From: Ectobius pallidus
Taxonomy: Eukaryota; Arthropoda; Insecta; Blattodea; Ectobiidae
NCBI GenBank assembly: GCA_964059195.1
Contig: CAXKWD010000006.1
Span: 173,536,825-173,600,824 of the forward strand
Direction: 5' to 3'
DNA: 64,000 nt
Shown here one piece after another: positions 32,173 to 43,675 of the stretch (its first letter is position 1; every line of letters starts with the position of its first letter). Below the pieces are notes generated by a model. The model saw only the letters and a program-made list of their open reading frames with translations, searched no databases and had not been told where the DNA came from. The position numbers were made by a program, and so were the translations under genes.

Positions 32173-33004
32173 CATAGAGACAGACATTTCCCGGGGCGAT
32201 TATGGACCACCAGCCCAACACCAGCCAGAAGGAGTGTGGAAGAAGAAACTCGTGTGGAAAGAAGAGTGGAAAAAGGTGTGGAAAACAGCTTCCAAAGTGA
32301 TATGGAAACCAGACTGGAAGAAGATACAGGTCCCAGTGTGGAAAGAAGTAAAGATACCTGTATGGAAAGAAGTTAAGGTATCTGAATGGAAGAAAGTACA
32401 AAAGCCAGTGTGGAAAGAAATCCAAGTACCAGCGTGGAAAGAAATCCAAGTACCTGAATGGAAGAAAGTGTACAAGCCAATCTGGAAGGAAATAAAGGTA
32501 CCAGTATGGAAAGAAAATCAAGTACCTGATTGGAAGAAGATCTGGGTACCAGAATGGCAGAAGGTATGGGAAACAACCCATGACGAATGGGGACACGAAC
32601 ACAAGGTCTGGAAGAAGAAACTCGTGTGGAAACCACAGTGGAAGAAGGTGTGGAAGACAGAAAAGAAACTTGTCTGGGTACCAGAGAAGAAACTTGAGTG
32701 GAAAGAAGAGTGGAAACAAGCGTGGAAAACAGAGAAGAAACAAATCTGGGTAAAGGACAAGAAACTGATCTGGAAAGAAGAATGGGTTCAGGTGTGGAAG
32801 ACAGGAAAGAAACTTGAATGGGTACCAGACAAGAAACTCGAGTGGAAAACGGAGTGGAAACAGATCTGGGTACCAGTATGGAAGCAGTACCAAGTACCAG
32901 AGTGGAAAAAAGTGTGGAAACCAGTCTGGGAAAAAGTTTGGGTACCAATTCATCACGAAGAACATCACGAGGAACATCACGAAGAACATCACGGCTGGAA
33001 CTGA
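32173..33004 (+). CDS. Trp/Lys-repeat structural protein, terminal exon
   Basis: The only convincing host gene here. A splice acceptor with a strong pyrimidine tract (TTTTTTATTATTTCAG, ending 32172) opens an exon that reads IETDISRGDYGPPAQHQPEGVWKKKLVW... for 276 residues to a stop at 33002-33004. About 40 Trp and very many Lys form units such as VPVWKE, VPEWKK, KKVWK and KKLEWK every 4-8 residues. The block VWKKKLVWK..WKKVWKT occurs twice (near residues 21 and 135), indicating an internal duplication. The end is (HHEE)3HHGWN, a possible metal-binding or pH-sensitive tail. No hydrophobic segment is present, so any signal peptide must be in upstream exons; the exon starts with the third base of a codon. 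Composition suggests an extracellular or cuticle-type matrix protein. A Vajk-like or other low-complexity insect cuticle family is a guess. Long frames on the other strand are shadows. Confidence 0.8.
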
Positions 33005-33470
33005 AGAAAACATCTCCACTCTCTTATGCGATAAGAGCGATCTTAAGACAAAAAAACTCTTTCTAGTAAAGATCTCGAAAGTCAAGAAGTGAAATGGTCA
33101 ACGACAGACAATGTCTCTTGTTTTTCATTGTCACTTCTCGACATCAACACCAGTGGATGTGTTTTGTTCTTCATTGTAAATAGAGACCGTTAACCTCTTC
33201 TGCTTCCAAGTACAAAAACAATTGCATGCTGCTATAACGGGTGCGTTCGAAACACGTAACGTTCCGCTCTGTGTACATACCATTCATAAGCCCTGACTGT
33301 TTTTAATTCTAGTTGTTATTGTTTTGTAATCAAACGTTTTTTGTAATATATTTTATACAAACTTTTTAACCGTGTGTTTTATTTAAAAAACCCGGCTGTA
33401 TCAGCTTCCTCTTCACATTATAAGAGAACAAAAGCAGGGAAATACAAACAACTGTAGAATAAATAAATAA
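33005..33470 (+). other. Probable 3' UTR of the Trp/Lys gene
   Basis: Non-coding sequence after the stop, unlike nearby repeats. An AATAAATAAATAAAA polyadenylation-type signal starts at 33458. The actual cleavage site is unknown. Confidence 0.45.
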
Positions 33471-33993
33471 AAAAGTGGGCGTGGAAAGCCACACGACAAG
33501 TGAAACTCGTTTTAATTTTTGAATTTTTTCAATTTTGGATTACTGGATTTTTCAATTTTTGATTGTTGAATATCTTTTAATATTGGGTTATTGGACTTTT
33601 TAAATTTTGGATTTTGGATATTTTAATTTTTGATCTTTTAATGTTTTAATTTTTTTTAATTTGGATTTTGTACATTTTGTTGTTTTTAAATTTTAGATCT
33701 AAGATTTTTTATTTTTTGGATTTTTTTTAATTTTGGATTTTTTACATTTTGGAATTTTTAAATTTTATCTTTGAATTTTTAAGTTTTTAATTTTGGATTG
33801 TCAAGTTTTTAATTATAGATTTTTTAATCTTTTCAATTTTAGATTTTCAATTTTTAATTTTTTTAAATTTTGGATTTTAATTTTTTTAATTTTTTTTTTT
33901 TTCAATTTTGGACATTTAGATTTTTAATTTTTAACGCAAGTTTGGGTCAGCTCTCGATTTACTCCTACCGCGGCTAAAGAAGTTTCACTTAAA
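33471..33993 (+). repeat. Composite repeat H (TTTTGGATTTTT core), copy 1
   Basis: Head AAGTGGGCGTGGAAAGCC..CGACAAGTGAAACTCGTTTT, then about 400 bp of degenerate AATTTTGGATTTTT-like units, and tail GCTCTCGATTTACTCCTACC GCGGCTAAAGAAGTTTCACT. Copies 2 and 3 at 49162 and 54409 share head, core and tail. Confidence 0.85.
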
Positions 33994-34184
33994 AAATACA
34001 ACTGAAGCAAAAAAGATTCCGGTCAAGAATTTTATACAGTGTTGATCTTCTAAAGGATGTAAGTATGGTGTCCCATTTAATTTATGAAATAACTTGATTT
34101 TGAAGGCCAGTGGAATTTTTAAAAGGCTAACATCACAATATACAAAACTTTTTCATAACTCAATATCTCCAAGAAAAATGAAAA

Positions 34185-34515
34185 GTGTCTATATTGTGGT
34201 AATACATTAGAAAGAATTTATCAAATGCAAATCAGTTCTCATGGCAACATGTTGTTTTACAGTGTTCACATACGGGTTTGAAAGTAGCAATACAGGTAGC
34301 TTTGACAAATAACCCTACCCACATATTCCTTCACATATACTTATCAAACTAGACCTTTGTTCTTCCGTAAGCCCTGCTTAATGAATCGATCTGGAGCTTT
34401 ACTCGGAAATGGATTAGAAAAATAACATATTTTCTGGATCATATTTACAATTAACACTGATTAATCAGAATATTTCTGGCACTTTGTTACGTCAGTCTAA
34501 CTGATTTTATTTAAA
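34185..34515 (+). mobile_element. Family C 3' half
   Basis: From GGTAATACATTAGAAAGAAT through ACTAGACCTTTGTTCTTCCG and GAATCGATCTGGAGC to TCTGGCACTTTGTTACGTCA. The (TCTG)n end is missing. Bases 33994-34184 and 34516-34789 are unassigned. Confidence 0.85.
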
Positions 34516-34789
34516 GCTGTTATTATTGTAATGTTGTGAGTTTTAATTGTACTAGAACTAACTCAGTCTCCATTAGGACTGCACTTGACCTCTATGGTCT
34601 AGTTCCTCTATGGTCTTGTAAGAAGCAAGTGCATTAATGGAAGGAACGTGATGTGGTTTGGAATTCATAATCAAGGCATACACTATGCCTTTCAAATTAA
34701 CTGTATCTCAAGTCAGTGTGAGTTTCTAGGTCAGTGCCAAGTACATATTATGTAACACCCTAGCGCTCCGAAAGTTTGTTGAACCTACA

Positions 34790-35255
34790 ATTTTTTTTTG
34801 CACTCCTTAGCTAGTAAGTGGTACTTACGAACGTTGTTTACATGGATCGTAAGTTGACATTCCCACACAGTCTTGTTGCTAAGGGCGGTTGCGATGAGGT
34901 TAAATTACTTACGGTCCAAGCGCCACATCATAATTCATTACGATACACTTCATAATACAAGTCTTTATGGACAAAGCCCCCAGGACAAATATTCGGTTCC
35001 CATAACAACAAACACATGCGAATCACTTTCTGAAATAAACATCTATTTTCAAGAATGTATTTGCATAATATTTTCACAATTAATATAATTAAATTGATAT
35101 AAATAATCATCGTGCAAAAAATAGCATGCAACACACGGGCCGTAAAGGCATTTACGGGTCTCGAAAACTTAAAAACCCTCGGCTGCGCCTCGGGTTTTCA
35201 ATCTGTTTCCTCGACCCGTAAACGTGCCTTACGGCACTTGTATCGCAATATACTA
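34790..35255 (+). repeat. Dispersed foldback element F, copy 1
   Basis: From TTTTTTTTTGCACTCCTTAG through CATAACAACAAACACATGCG to the terminal hairpin zone, where GGGCCGTAAAGGCATTTACG faces CGACCCGTAAACGTGCC. Inverted copy at 45562-45998. A 71-codon frame inside is not a gene. Confidence 0.8.
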
Positions 35256-35367
35256 TTAATGTTTTTCTTTCCTTCTTTCAACCTTCTTTTGAATCATTGC
35301 CTTTTCAATTATGCATAAAAATAGCGTAAATTTTATTTGCAGCATTGTGTATTTTAGTCTAATCGTA

Positions 35368-36919
35368 GGTAATCCCAAGAGAGTTGACGAACCTATCGAT
35401 ATATTCACGACTGCGCAGCAGGAGCGAATTTATCTGATGAAACTCGTCAATTGAGTTGGATTTTTTTAAGACTATTCCATGAATAAAAATGTAACGGATT
35501 ATACAAATAATAATTACTTTCGTGCTTTGTTGCATAAAAACAAAACTAACAGCTGCGAGATCACGGCTTACTATGAATCAACCATCCATGAATCGATTCG
35601 AGTTATCATGTTGTGACCAGTGGTACCAATGGTGCATACAACAACAGTTAACTTCATTCAGGTAAGCTAACAGCAGAACAGAATAAAAGCTCACGAATAG
35701 AAAATGTGTTTGTAAAGAATGTACACTTATACTATTGCAATTTCCAAACAAGTTATGTTGTATAAAATAATCTGTTTTCGTGGTGCTTAATGGCAGAATG
35801 TGATGTATTAATCACAGCACATTGGTGCTTAGGCTGCATCTCCAGTAACGAGCTGACAATTTTATCAGGTAAAATCCCTTCCTCATATTGATACAAGCAT
35901 TTTATAAGATAAACAATCGTGATTGGTCTACATCCGAGGAATTGCTCAACATTATTAGTCAATAACGTGGGATATGGATGGTTGATTCATAGTATGCCGT
36001 GATCTTGCAGCTGTTAGTTTTATTCTTATACAACAAAGCACGAAAATAATTATTATTTGCATAATCTACTCTTATACAATTCAACGGCCCTAAATAGCGT
36101 GCTCACTCCCTCACTTCGCGAGACATCGGGTATACTCGGCGATGTTCGTCTCTCGCAGTCTAAACTTTCATGACGACTACAAAATTAGGAAGGAAAACAG
36201 TTTCTTTATTATATAAGGCCTAAGTGAAATGAACACAATGAACAAATATTCTAATTTTATTTTTACTTACAATTTTCATAGCTCTGACCCACAAACATTT
36301 TTAATAATCTACCAGTGTAATTTTCTTAAAAATCCTGGAGTCAATGAATAATGGCGGGCGAAGCCGGGGGCAACAGCTGTAAAATATTGATGGTTTTATC
36401 TCTTAAAATATCGCTGATAATAATAATCCAAACAAACCATTCCTTCCCTTCAAACATTATATAATTTCTGAAAATTACACTGAATTGATGAAATTAAATT
36501 CACATCATATTCATGTCAATAAACAGCTGAGAAACAATACGTATTATGTGTTCACAGGTTCTTTGGAACTGCATAATCGATTCTGATATAGTTTTCCCAG
36601 GGGGCGCTTTCATGTCGTGGAATGTACTCTAAAGCAGGAATTTTAGCTGTTTCATTAATTATTAATGGCTTAGTTTATGAATGATTCGCGTGCAAGTGTT
36701 AATAAATATAATGCTTTAATAATTATTATACTCTTAATTTTTAATTTTTTAAAGAATTATCGTGGCGAAGCCACGGGCACCTCCTAGTCCGTTACAATTT
36801 TATTCATGGAATAGTCTTAATAAATCCAACTCGAGTTGACGAGTTACATCAGACAAATTAGCTCCTGCTACGCAGTCGTGAATATATATAGGCTACTCGT
36901 CAACTCTCGTGGGATTACC
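35368..36919. mobile_element. Long-TIR element (TSD TA) split by a Helitron
   Basis: Left arm from GGTAATCCCAAGAGAGTTGACGA; right arm ends TCAACTCTCGTGGGATTACC; TA on both sides. The arms pair for about 250 bp (TTAAGACTATTCCATGAATA; AACTAACAGCTGC; ATGAATCAACCATCCAT). The right arm is interrupted at 36065-36787. Without the Helitron the element is about 829 bp with a short non-coding centre. Confidence 0.9.
36065..36787 (+). mobile_element. Helitron A-prime, 723 bp, in a known empty site
   Basis: 5' TCTACTCTTATACAATTCAA and 3' GCGAAGCCACGGGCACCTCC then TAG. The flanks join as GCATAA|TCCGTTAC, which matches the uninterrupted left TIR arm (reverse complement GTATAATCCGTTAC). The insertion therefore fell exactly between A and T with no target duplication. 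Confidence 0.96.
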
Positions 36920-36921
36920 TA

Positions 36922-37540
36922 TGATAAAATAGCATCCTTGAGTTTCTAGGAAGAATATTAGGCTATAAGATCTGCGATCGTTGTTAGTCGATATACGAGA
37001 AATTGTTAAACGTTATTGGTCAACATGAAATACACGTCATACGAATGGAATAGTCAGCAAAAATCATGAATAATTTAATGCTCTTTGAACGGTCTTTTTT
37101 GAAGTATGGAAGTTGTATGCAAAGAAACCTACATAAGCAGATAATTATACTATGTGGAGTACTGTATCCGAAATAGAAACTGGGTCAATTGTCCTTGTCA
37201 TTCATTTCCTTTGTTATATTCAAACATGCAACGAGCTAGAAATGTGTGCTTTACAGGTAAACAACACATCTGTTATTATGGGAATGACAACGGAATTTGG
37301 CCGAACTTTTACCAGTTTTCTCAGCATTATTACGTATGACATATAAAATTCCTTCTTGTCTGTGATGAATTGGTTAGAAGCCACACTGGCACTCGTTTTT
37401 ACAAGTGGCCCTAGAATAGTTATTTACATATGTATGTATGTACGAAGGTAAAATAAAATTTAACAAAAATGCATAATTTCAAGAAGAATTTCAAGTACAA
37501 TATATATATAGAGGCCTACACACACATTTATACACATAAT
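36922..37540. other. Unassigned sequence
   Basis: Two overlapping frames of about 62 codons at 37152-37346, no motif. No repeat match noticed. Confidence 0.4.
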
Positions 37541-37592
<52 letters not shown>

Positions 37593-37612
37593 GTAATAAT
37601 AATAATAATATC
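37541..37612. repeat. (AAT)n microsatellite
   Basis: TAA run with one TAG interruption, directly abutting the family C copy. Confidence 0.95.
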
Positions 37613-38112
37613 GTCAGGTAAACTGATATAACAAAGTGCCAGAATGCTTTTGTTTAATCAGTCATAACTATAATTATGCTTTGCAGAAAATAAATTATTT
37701 TTCTTATCGATTTCCGAGTTAAGCTCCAGATCGATTCATTAAGCAGGGCTTACGGAAGAACAAAGGTCTAGTTTGTGAAGGAATATGTGGGTAGTGTTAT
37801 TTGTCAAAGCTAACTGTATTGCAACTTCCAAACTCTTATTTGAACAATGTAGAACAATATGTTCTCATGAGAACTGATTTGCATTTGATAAATTCTTTCT
37901 AATAAATTACCATAAAATACACTAAATTGGGTTTTACTCCGGTACCGATTTGGTCCAATATCAATAGGCTTCTTCCCATGGACGTTAAAAATACGTGTAC
38001 CAAGGTTCGTGAAAATCCAATAAAGGGTATTTGAGTAATTCGGGTACTGACATACAGACAGACGACGGATAGACATTTTCCAATTAACCACACAATCTCA
38101 TAAACTACTAGT
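37613..38112 (-). mobile_element. Family C, fullest copy (~500 bp)
   Basis: Left AAACTGATATAACAAAGTGCCAGAATGC, right ..CACACAATCTCATAAACTACTAGTCTGGCACTT. AAGTGCCAGA near the left and TCTGGCACTT at the right are inverted, so the family may be a short-TIR element; target duplications are not clear. It contains GAGTTAAGCTCCAGATCG, TTACGGAAGAACAAAGG and the CTTCTTCCCATGGACG block with a (CAGA)n stretch. Confidence 0.8.
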
Positions 38113-38240
38113 CTGGCACTTAACGCAAGAAATAAACTACGTGGCTAATCATTGTGTTAACTGTTTTCTGTGCAGTTCGGGTTTATATATTATGCAAGTC
38201 TCGTCCATGGATTAAATTATCTTTCTTCTCTAACTATTTC
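38113..38240 (+). repeat. Dispersed repeat D
   Basis: GAAATAAACTACGTGGCTAA, TTGTGTTAACTGTTTTCTG and TGCAGTTCGGGTTTATA match the 28367 copy. Confidence 0.7.
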
Positions 38241-38273
38241 CTTGGGTTAATGTTGCTCTTAAATCTAAATATA

Positions 38274-40475
38274 TCTATATTAATAAAAGGAAGTGTCTGT
38301 CCTCCGTCTGTCTGTCTTCCGTCTGTCTGTCTTCCGTCTGTCTGTCCGCGATGCCCAGCGAAATCTACTGAACGCAGAGATCTGAAATTTTATACATAGG
38401 CGGACTAAAGGGTCGGAATGTGCACCTCGAAGCCGGAATTTTAATTTTCGCTTTAGTTCGTGAGTTATGAGTGAAAAACGGGCAGAAAACGTGTATTTTT
38501 TGCGATTTCGAAGCATGAGTTTTCAGTAATACAAATCAATTACACTAGGCTTTGGCTATTTTTGTCAAACCTTCGACATAAAAGCATCGCAATCTCTTGA
38601 ATGTTGTAGCTCATGCTGGTCGATTCATTTGTTTTTAATGTCAAGGCACGCAAACATAATGTGAAATTTTCAACCTACACCGGAGAGGATTATTATTATT
38701 ATTATTATAGGGATAATCAATATTAGCCTAAATATGGTCAAACGTTGTTCGATTTGGACGAAACTCACTATACAGGGGTTTTCTGGACCAAGGAACTCGA
38801 ATCTGAGGTCGCTTTTACCAGGTGACGCTATCTAATCGTGATATGTAGTCCACGTGATTTAGGTGTTAATAAATATAATGATTTAACTATTATGCTCTTA
38901 ATTTTTAATTTTTTTAATAATTATCGCGGGCGAAGCCGCGGTGCTCATGCCATCTTAAAATAATAAAAGGACGTGTTTGTCTGTCTGTCCACGATGCCCA
39001 GCGAAATCTACTGAACGCAGAGATCTGAAATTTTAAACATAGATGGGCTGAAAGGTGGGCGAATGCGCATCGAAGCCGGATTTTTTATTTTAGCTTTCGT
39101 TCGCGAGTTGTGAGTGAAAAACTGGCAGAAAACGTGATTTTAGCGCTGTCGAAGCATCAGATTTCAGTAATACATTTCAATGTCAAATCAATTGCAGTTG
39201 GCTTTGGCTATTTTTGTCATACTGTGGTAATAAAAGCATCGCGATCGCTAGAATGTTGTAAGCCCACGCTGGTCGATTCATTTGTTTAGAATGTCAAGGC
39301 CCGTAGACATATGAAATTTTCAACCTACACGGAAGAGGGGTAATCAACATAGACCTAAATATGGTTAAACATCGTTCGATTTGGACTAAACTCACTATAC
39401 AGGGATTTTCTGGGCCAAGGAACTCGAATCTGAGATCGCTTTTACCAGGCGACGCTATCTAATCGTGACATGTAGTCCACGTGATTTAGGTGTTAATAAA
39501 TATAATGATTTAACTATTATGCTCTTAATTTTTAATTCTTGAAATAATTATCGCGGGCGATCGCTTGATTTTGTAAGTCCATCCTGGACGATTCATTTAT
39601 TTAGAATATCAAGTCCCGAAGACATGAAATTTTCAACCTACACGGAAGAGGGATAATCAATATAGGCCTAAATATGGTCAAACATTGTTCGATTTGGACG
39701 AAACTGACTGTACAGAGGTATTCTGGGCCAAGGAACTCGAATCTGAGGTCGCTTTTACCAGGGGACGCTACCTAATCGTGGAATGCACTCCACGTGATTT
39801 AGGTGTTAATAATTATAATTTGAAATAATTATCGCGGGGGAAGCCGCGGGCACATGCGGGCACATGCTGTTTGTCTGTCTGTCCACGATGCCCATCGAAA
39901 TCTACTGAACGCAAAGATCTGAAAATTTAAAGATAGATGGACTGAAAGGTGGGCGAATGCACCTCGAAGCCGAATTTTTAATTTTAGCTTTCGTTCGCGA
40001 GTTATGAGTAAAAAAACTGGCAGAAAACGTGATTTTAGCGCTGTCGAAGCATCAGATTTCAGTAATACATTTCAATGTCAAATCAATTGCAGTTGGCTTT
40101 GGCTATTTTTGTCATACTGTGGTAATAAAAGCATCGCGATCGCTAGAATGTTGTAAGCCCACGCTGGTCGATTCATTTGTTTAGAATGTTAAGGCCCGTA
40201 GACATATTAAATTTTCAACCAACACTGAAGAGGGATAATCAATATAGGCCTAAATACTGTATGGTGAAACATTGTTTGATTTGAACGAAACTATACCAGG
40301 GTTTTCTGGGCCAAGCAACTCGAATCTGAGGTCGCTTTTACCAGGCGACGCTATCTAATCGTGGTATGTAGTCCACGTGATTTAGGTGTTAATAATTATA
40401 ATGATTTAACTATTATGCTCTTAATTTTTAATTTTTGAAATAATTATCGCGGGCGAAGCCGCGGGCACATGCTAG
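38274..40475 (+). mobile_element. Head-to-tail array of four Helitron A units
   Basis: Unit 1 starts A|TCTATATTAATAAAAGG and ends in a worn GCCGCGG at about 38953. Unit 2 runs about 38958-39555 (TAATAAAAGGACG...GCGGGCGATCG). Unit 3, about 39556-39860, lacks the 5' half. Unit 4 starts near 39866 (TGTTTGTCTGTCTGTCC) and ends CGGGCACATGCTAG|T at 40475. All are in the same orientation, with 3' ends next to the following 5' parts. Units 2 and 4 are nearly identical over long stretches (ATTTTAGCGCTGTCGAAGCA). Confidence 0.9.
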
Positions 40476-40555
40476 TAATAAATAATACTAACCAGAGAAA
40501 AGTTCGCAGACACTTTCCCGTCCGCCACACAATCCTATAAGTATCACTCTGGCAT

Positions 40556-40556
<1 letters not shown>

Positions 40557-40608
<52 letters not shown>
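40557..40608. repeat. (AAT)n microsatellite
   Basis: TAA run ending in three ATG units. 40609-40976 beyond it is unassigned. Confidence 0.95.
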
Positions 40609-40610
<2 letters not shown>

Positions 40611-40976
40611 TGATGATTTTAAAAGACTGGATTTTCAGTGAAGTAATTTACAGTTTTATATGAGCCATGGTTACTAAGGGAAAAAAAAAACTAAATTAGG
40701 TTTCTATTCCAGCGCATTTGGCTGTACCTGGCACGAAGTTCTGGTATTATCGCATTGCTATAAAAAGAAGCAATGTTGGCCCACATAAGCGTGCGTTACA
40801 GTGAGGAATAAGAAGAATACACGAGACCTTGTGATGTACTTTCACACGAAGCGGCTGCCCCTGGCATTGGCTGAATAACCCTGGAAGCTATGCTACTTTC
40901 TACATCACTATATTACACCTGTCTCTCATCCATTCAGCTTTTATAAATAACACCTTGCATGAACTTCTTTCACAAA

Positions 40977-41138
40977 TCTATATATCATAATAAAAGGAAG
41001 TGTTTGTCTGTTTGTCCGCGATGCCCAGTGAAATCTACTCAACGCAGAGATCTGAAATTTTAAACATCGGTGGACTGAAGGGTCGGAAAATGCACCTCGA
41101 AGCCGGAATTTTAATTTTAGCTTTCGTTCGTGAGTTGA
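40977..41138 (+). mobile_element. Helitron A 5' fragment
   Basis: A|TCTATATATCATAATAAAAG through AGCTTTCGTTCGTGAGTTG, then abrupt change. The 83-codon frame across it is repeat sequence. Confidence 0.85.
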
Positions 41139-42147
41139 GCATTGATAACCGATGTTTTCATGTCGATGATCGATGTTTTTGCTACCTCGATGGTTCTCCC
41201 CTAAATCGGTGTTTTTATAATAATAAAAATATATTAATAGGCCTACCTTAATTCTAAGATAAAATTTTATTTACAGAAGCCTAATTTCCAAAAACATCGA
41301 TTTTTTACATATATAGTTTTCATGGAAATATTTCAGTTTATTTATGAATTTGGCCTAATTGTCTTAAATCATGACTAGACTTCGGATTTTAGGTAAAAAC
41401 CTATTTTAATCCTTAAGTGATATATGGACGAAAACTTGTATATGCATGTTTCATAAGTGACTATGCCTAAAACTGATACTTTTATAGGACCTAAAACAGC
41501 CTATTTTTACGTTAGAGCCTAATATTGCCTTTTTTGATTGTTTTCTCTCTAAAGTTCAAAATAAGTTAGTTTTTATTATAAATTCTAGCGTTTATTTTCA
41601 GTTCGTACTAAATTTTTAGCTCGGAATGTGCAGTACATGACACATTTCTGACATGGTTAAATAGTAAGGAATGTTTCATCTTCAGTGAAAAATAAAATTC
41701 CTTGGAATTCCCAAGAAAATGTAGTGTTTTTCTCCAAAACTCCCATATCCAGTTAAAAAATAAGAAGTTCTCTGAATCACTGAGGGCAATAGGTCTATTT
41801 AATTCTGTGTACCATAGGCCTATATCTGTGTTTTATCATGATTATTGATTAATGGTGACTTCAATAAATATAATATTCTGCATTGCAATTGAGATATTTC
41901 TGAAAATTGGCAACTTAACGATTTTATAAGAGATTATTTTACGATTTTTAGAACCTATTTTCCAATTTTTAAAGCCTATTTTAGGTACCTAAAACAGCAT
42001 TTTAGCTACCTAAAAGTCCGAAGTCTAATCATGACTTTTTTAAATATACATGGACGTTTTTCGTCTAAATACATCGACGTTTTCAGGTCGACATTACCGT
42101 CACATCGATGGTTACCGCCGATTTTAACATCGATGGATGCTCATCCA
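41139..42147. repeat. ATCGATG-rich region split by a hAT element
   Basis: Left 41139-41210 (AACCGATGTTTTCATGTCG, ATGATCGATGTTTT) and right 42055-42147 (CATCGACGTTTTCAGGTCG, ACATCGATGG) contain related, partly inverted motifs. Possibly two ends of an older element; no duplications found. Confidence 0.5.
41376..42027. mobile_element. hAT-type non-autonomous element, 652 bp
   Basis: TIRs TAGACTTCGGATTTTAGGTA at left and TACCTAAAAGTCCGAAGTCTA at right, flanked by a perfect 8-bp duplication ATCATGAC (41368-41375, 42028-42035). CCTAAAA/TTTTAGG motifs recur subterminally. No coding frame. Confidence 0.92.
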
Positions 42148-42499
42148 AACTACAGACGGTCAGTGTGAAAGAATTATCATTCCATTAAAGAGAAGTACCT
42201 GCTCATATTCAAGGAAAGGAAAGTGGAAGCGAAAATACTTTCATGTCAATGTGTGCTCATATCTTTGGCTGAATTGAATAAAAGTCTCGAGGTATACGAA
42301 ACAGTAGCAGAGTGAATGGCATGACGAACGTAGGCGTTACCAACTGCTTTTGTATGCAAAACCGCACAAGTCATAAGACATTTTGAATTCAGGGTTGTCC
42401 AACTTCGAGTTAGCTAAGGCCTTACACGAGGAAATAGGACATCAAAACATTCATTCCTACGTCCAATGTTCTCTTTTCGTAAATATTTTTATATTACAC
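42148..42499. other. Unassigned sequence
   Basis: No feature seen. Confidence 0.5.
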
Positions 42500-43180
42500 T
42501 AGCAGGTGCCCGCAACTTCGCCCGCGATAATTAATTAAAAATTAAGAGCAACATAATTAAAACACTATATTTATTAACACTTACACGCGAATCATTCATA
42601 AACTAAACTATTAATAATTATAAAGAAAAAGCTAAAAATCTGGCTTTGAAGTGAATTCCACGATTAGAAAGCGCAGAATGGGAAAAACGACCCCAGATTC
42701 GAGTTCCCTGGTCCAGAAAACCCCTGCATAGTGAGTTTCGGCCAAATGTAACAATGTTTGTCCATTTAGGCCTATATTTATTTATACTTCTTCCGTGTAG
42801 TTTGGAGATTTCAGATGTCTGCGTGCCTTGACATTATAAACAAATGAATCGTCCAGGCTGGGCTTACAAAATTAAAGCGATCGCGATTCTTTTATTTCCA
42901 AGGTATGACGAAAGTAGACAAAGCCACCGGCAATTGATTTAACAAATTAAATGTATTACTAAAAACTGATGCTTGGATAGAGAAAAAAAAAATCATGTTT
43001 TCTGCCAGTTTTCCACTCATAACTTGCGAATGAAAGCGAAAATTAAAAATCCGGCTTCGAGGTGCCTTCGCCCACCCTTCAGTCCATCTATGTTTAAAAT
43101 TTCAGATCTCTGCGTTCAGTAGATTTCGCTGGCAATCGCGGACAGACAGAAAGACAGACACTTCCCTTTATTAATATAGA
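42500..43180 (-). mobile_element. Helitron A, full length (681 bp)
   Basis: 3' end CTAGCAGGTGCCCGCAACTTCGCCCGCG at left, 5' end CTTCCCTTTATTAATATAGA|T at right. Both termini intact between A and T. Confidence 0.95.
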
Positions 43181-43252
43181 TATGCCAATCCTCAACTTTG
43201 ACTGCAAACTTTTAATATAGGCCTACAAGTAGTGTGTAAATTTACTTATTAA

Positions 43253-43672
43253 TGCCCGGTTTCTATACACTCTCGAAATACCTATGGGTAAATTATCCAA
43301 TGAACAGAATTTACACAAGAATAACACCATACAAACACAAATAATTTAAATGTAACAATCACATACACTTGTGGCGAGTTTCTAGATAAATGTCCTCTGG
43401 GTAAATATGAAAATGACAGAAAAAATTTTCCTACAAACTCGGGCTCCAAGGGTAAATCGTCGGATTAATTTATCCTTTCATGGATGGCTGGATAAAATTT
43501 AACCTCTTGTAGCATCAATAATAATTTAAACAATGAGAATCAAAGCCTTCTGAATTAAATTAACTGTACAACTCCAAGGCCTTCCTCATTATATAATTGT
43601 GGGTGATTAGGAACTAATTTGCCCCTGGATAATTTACCCATAGGTATTTCGCGAGTTTATAGAAACCGGGCA
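43253..43672. mobile_element. Harbinger-type MITE, 420 bp, TSD TAA
   Basis: TGCCCGGTTTCTATAC...TATAGAAACCGGGCA with TAA at 43250-43252 and 43673-43675. Same family as 1687-2114, in inverted orientation. Confidence 0.92.
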
Positions 43673-43675
43673 TAA

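Noticed and set aside
32120..33085. 321-codon minus-strand frame opposite the Trp/Lys exon
   Set aside because: Phe/Pro/Leu-rich shadow of the Trp/Lys repeat codons. The plus-strand frame has the splice acceptor and sensible repeats.
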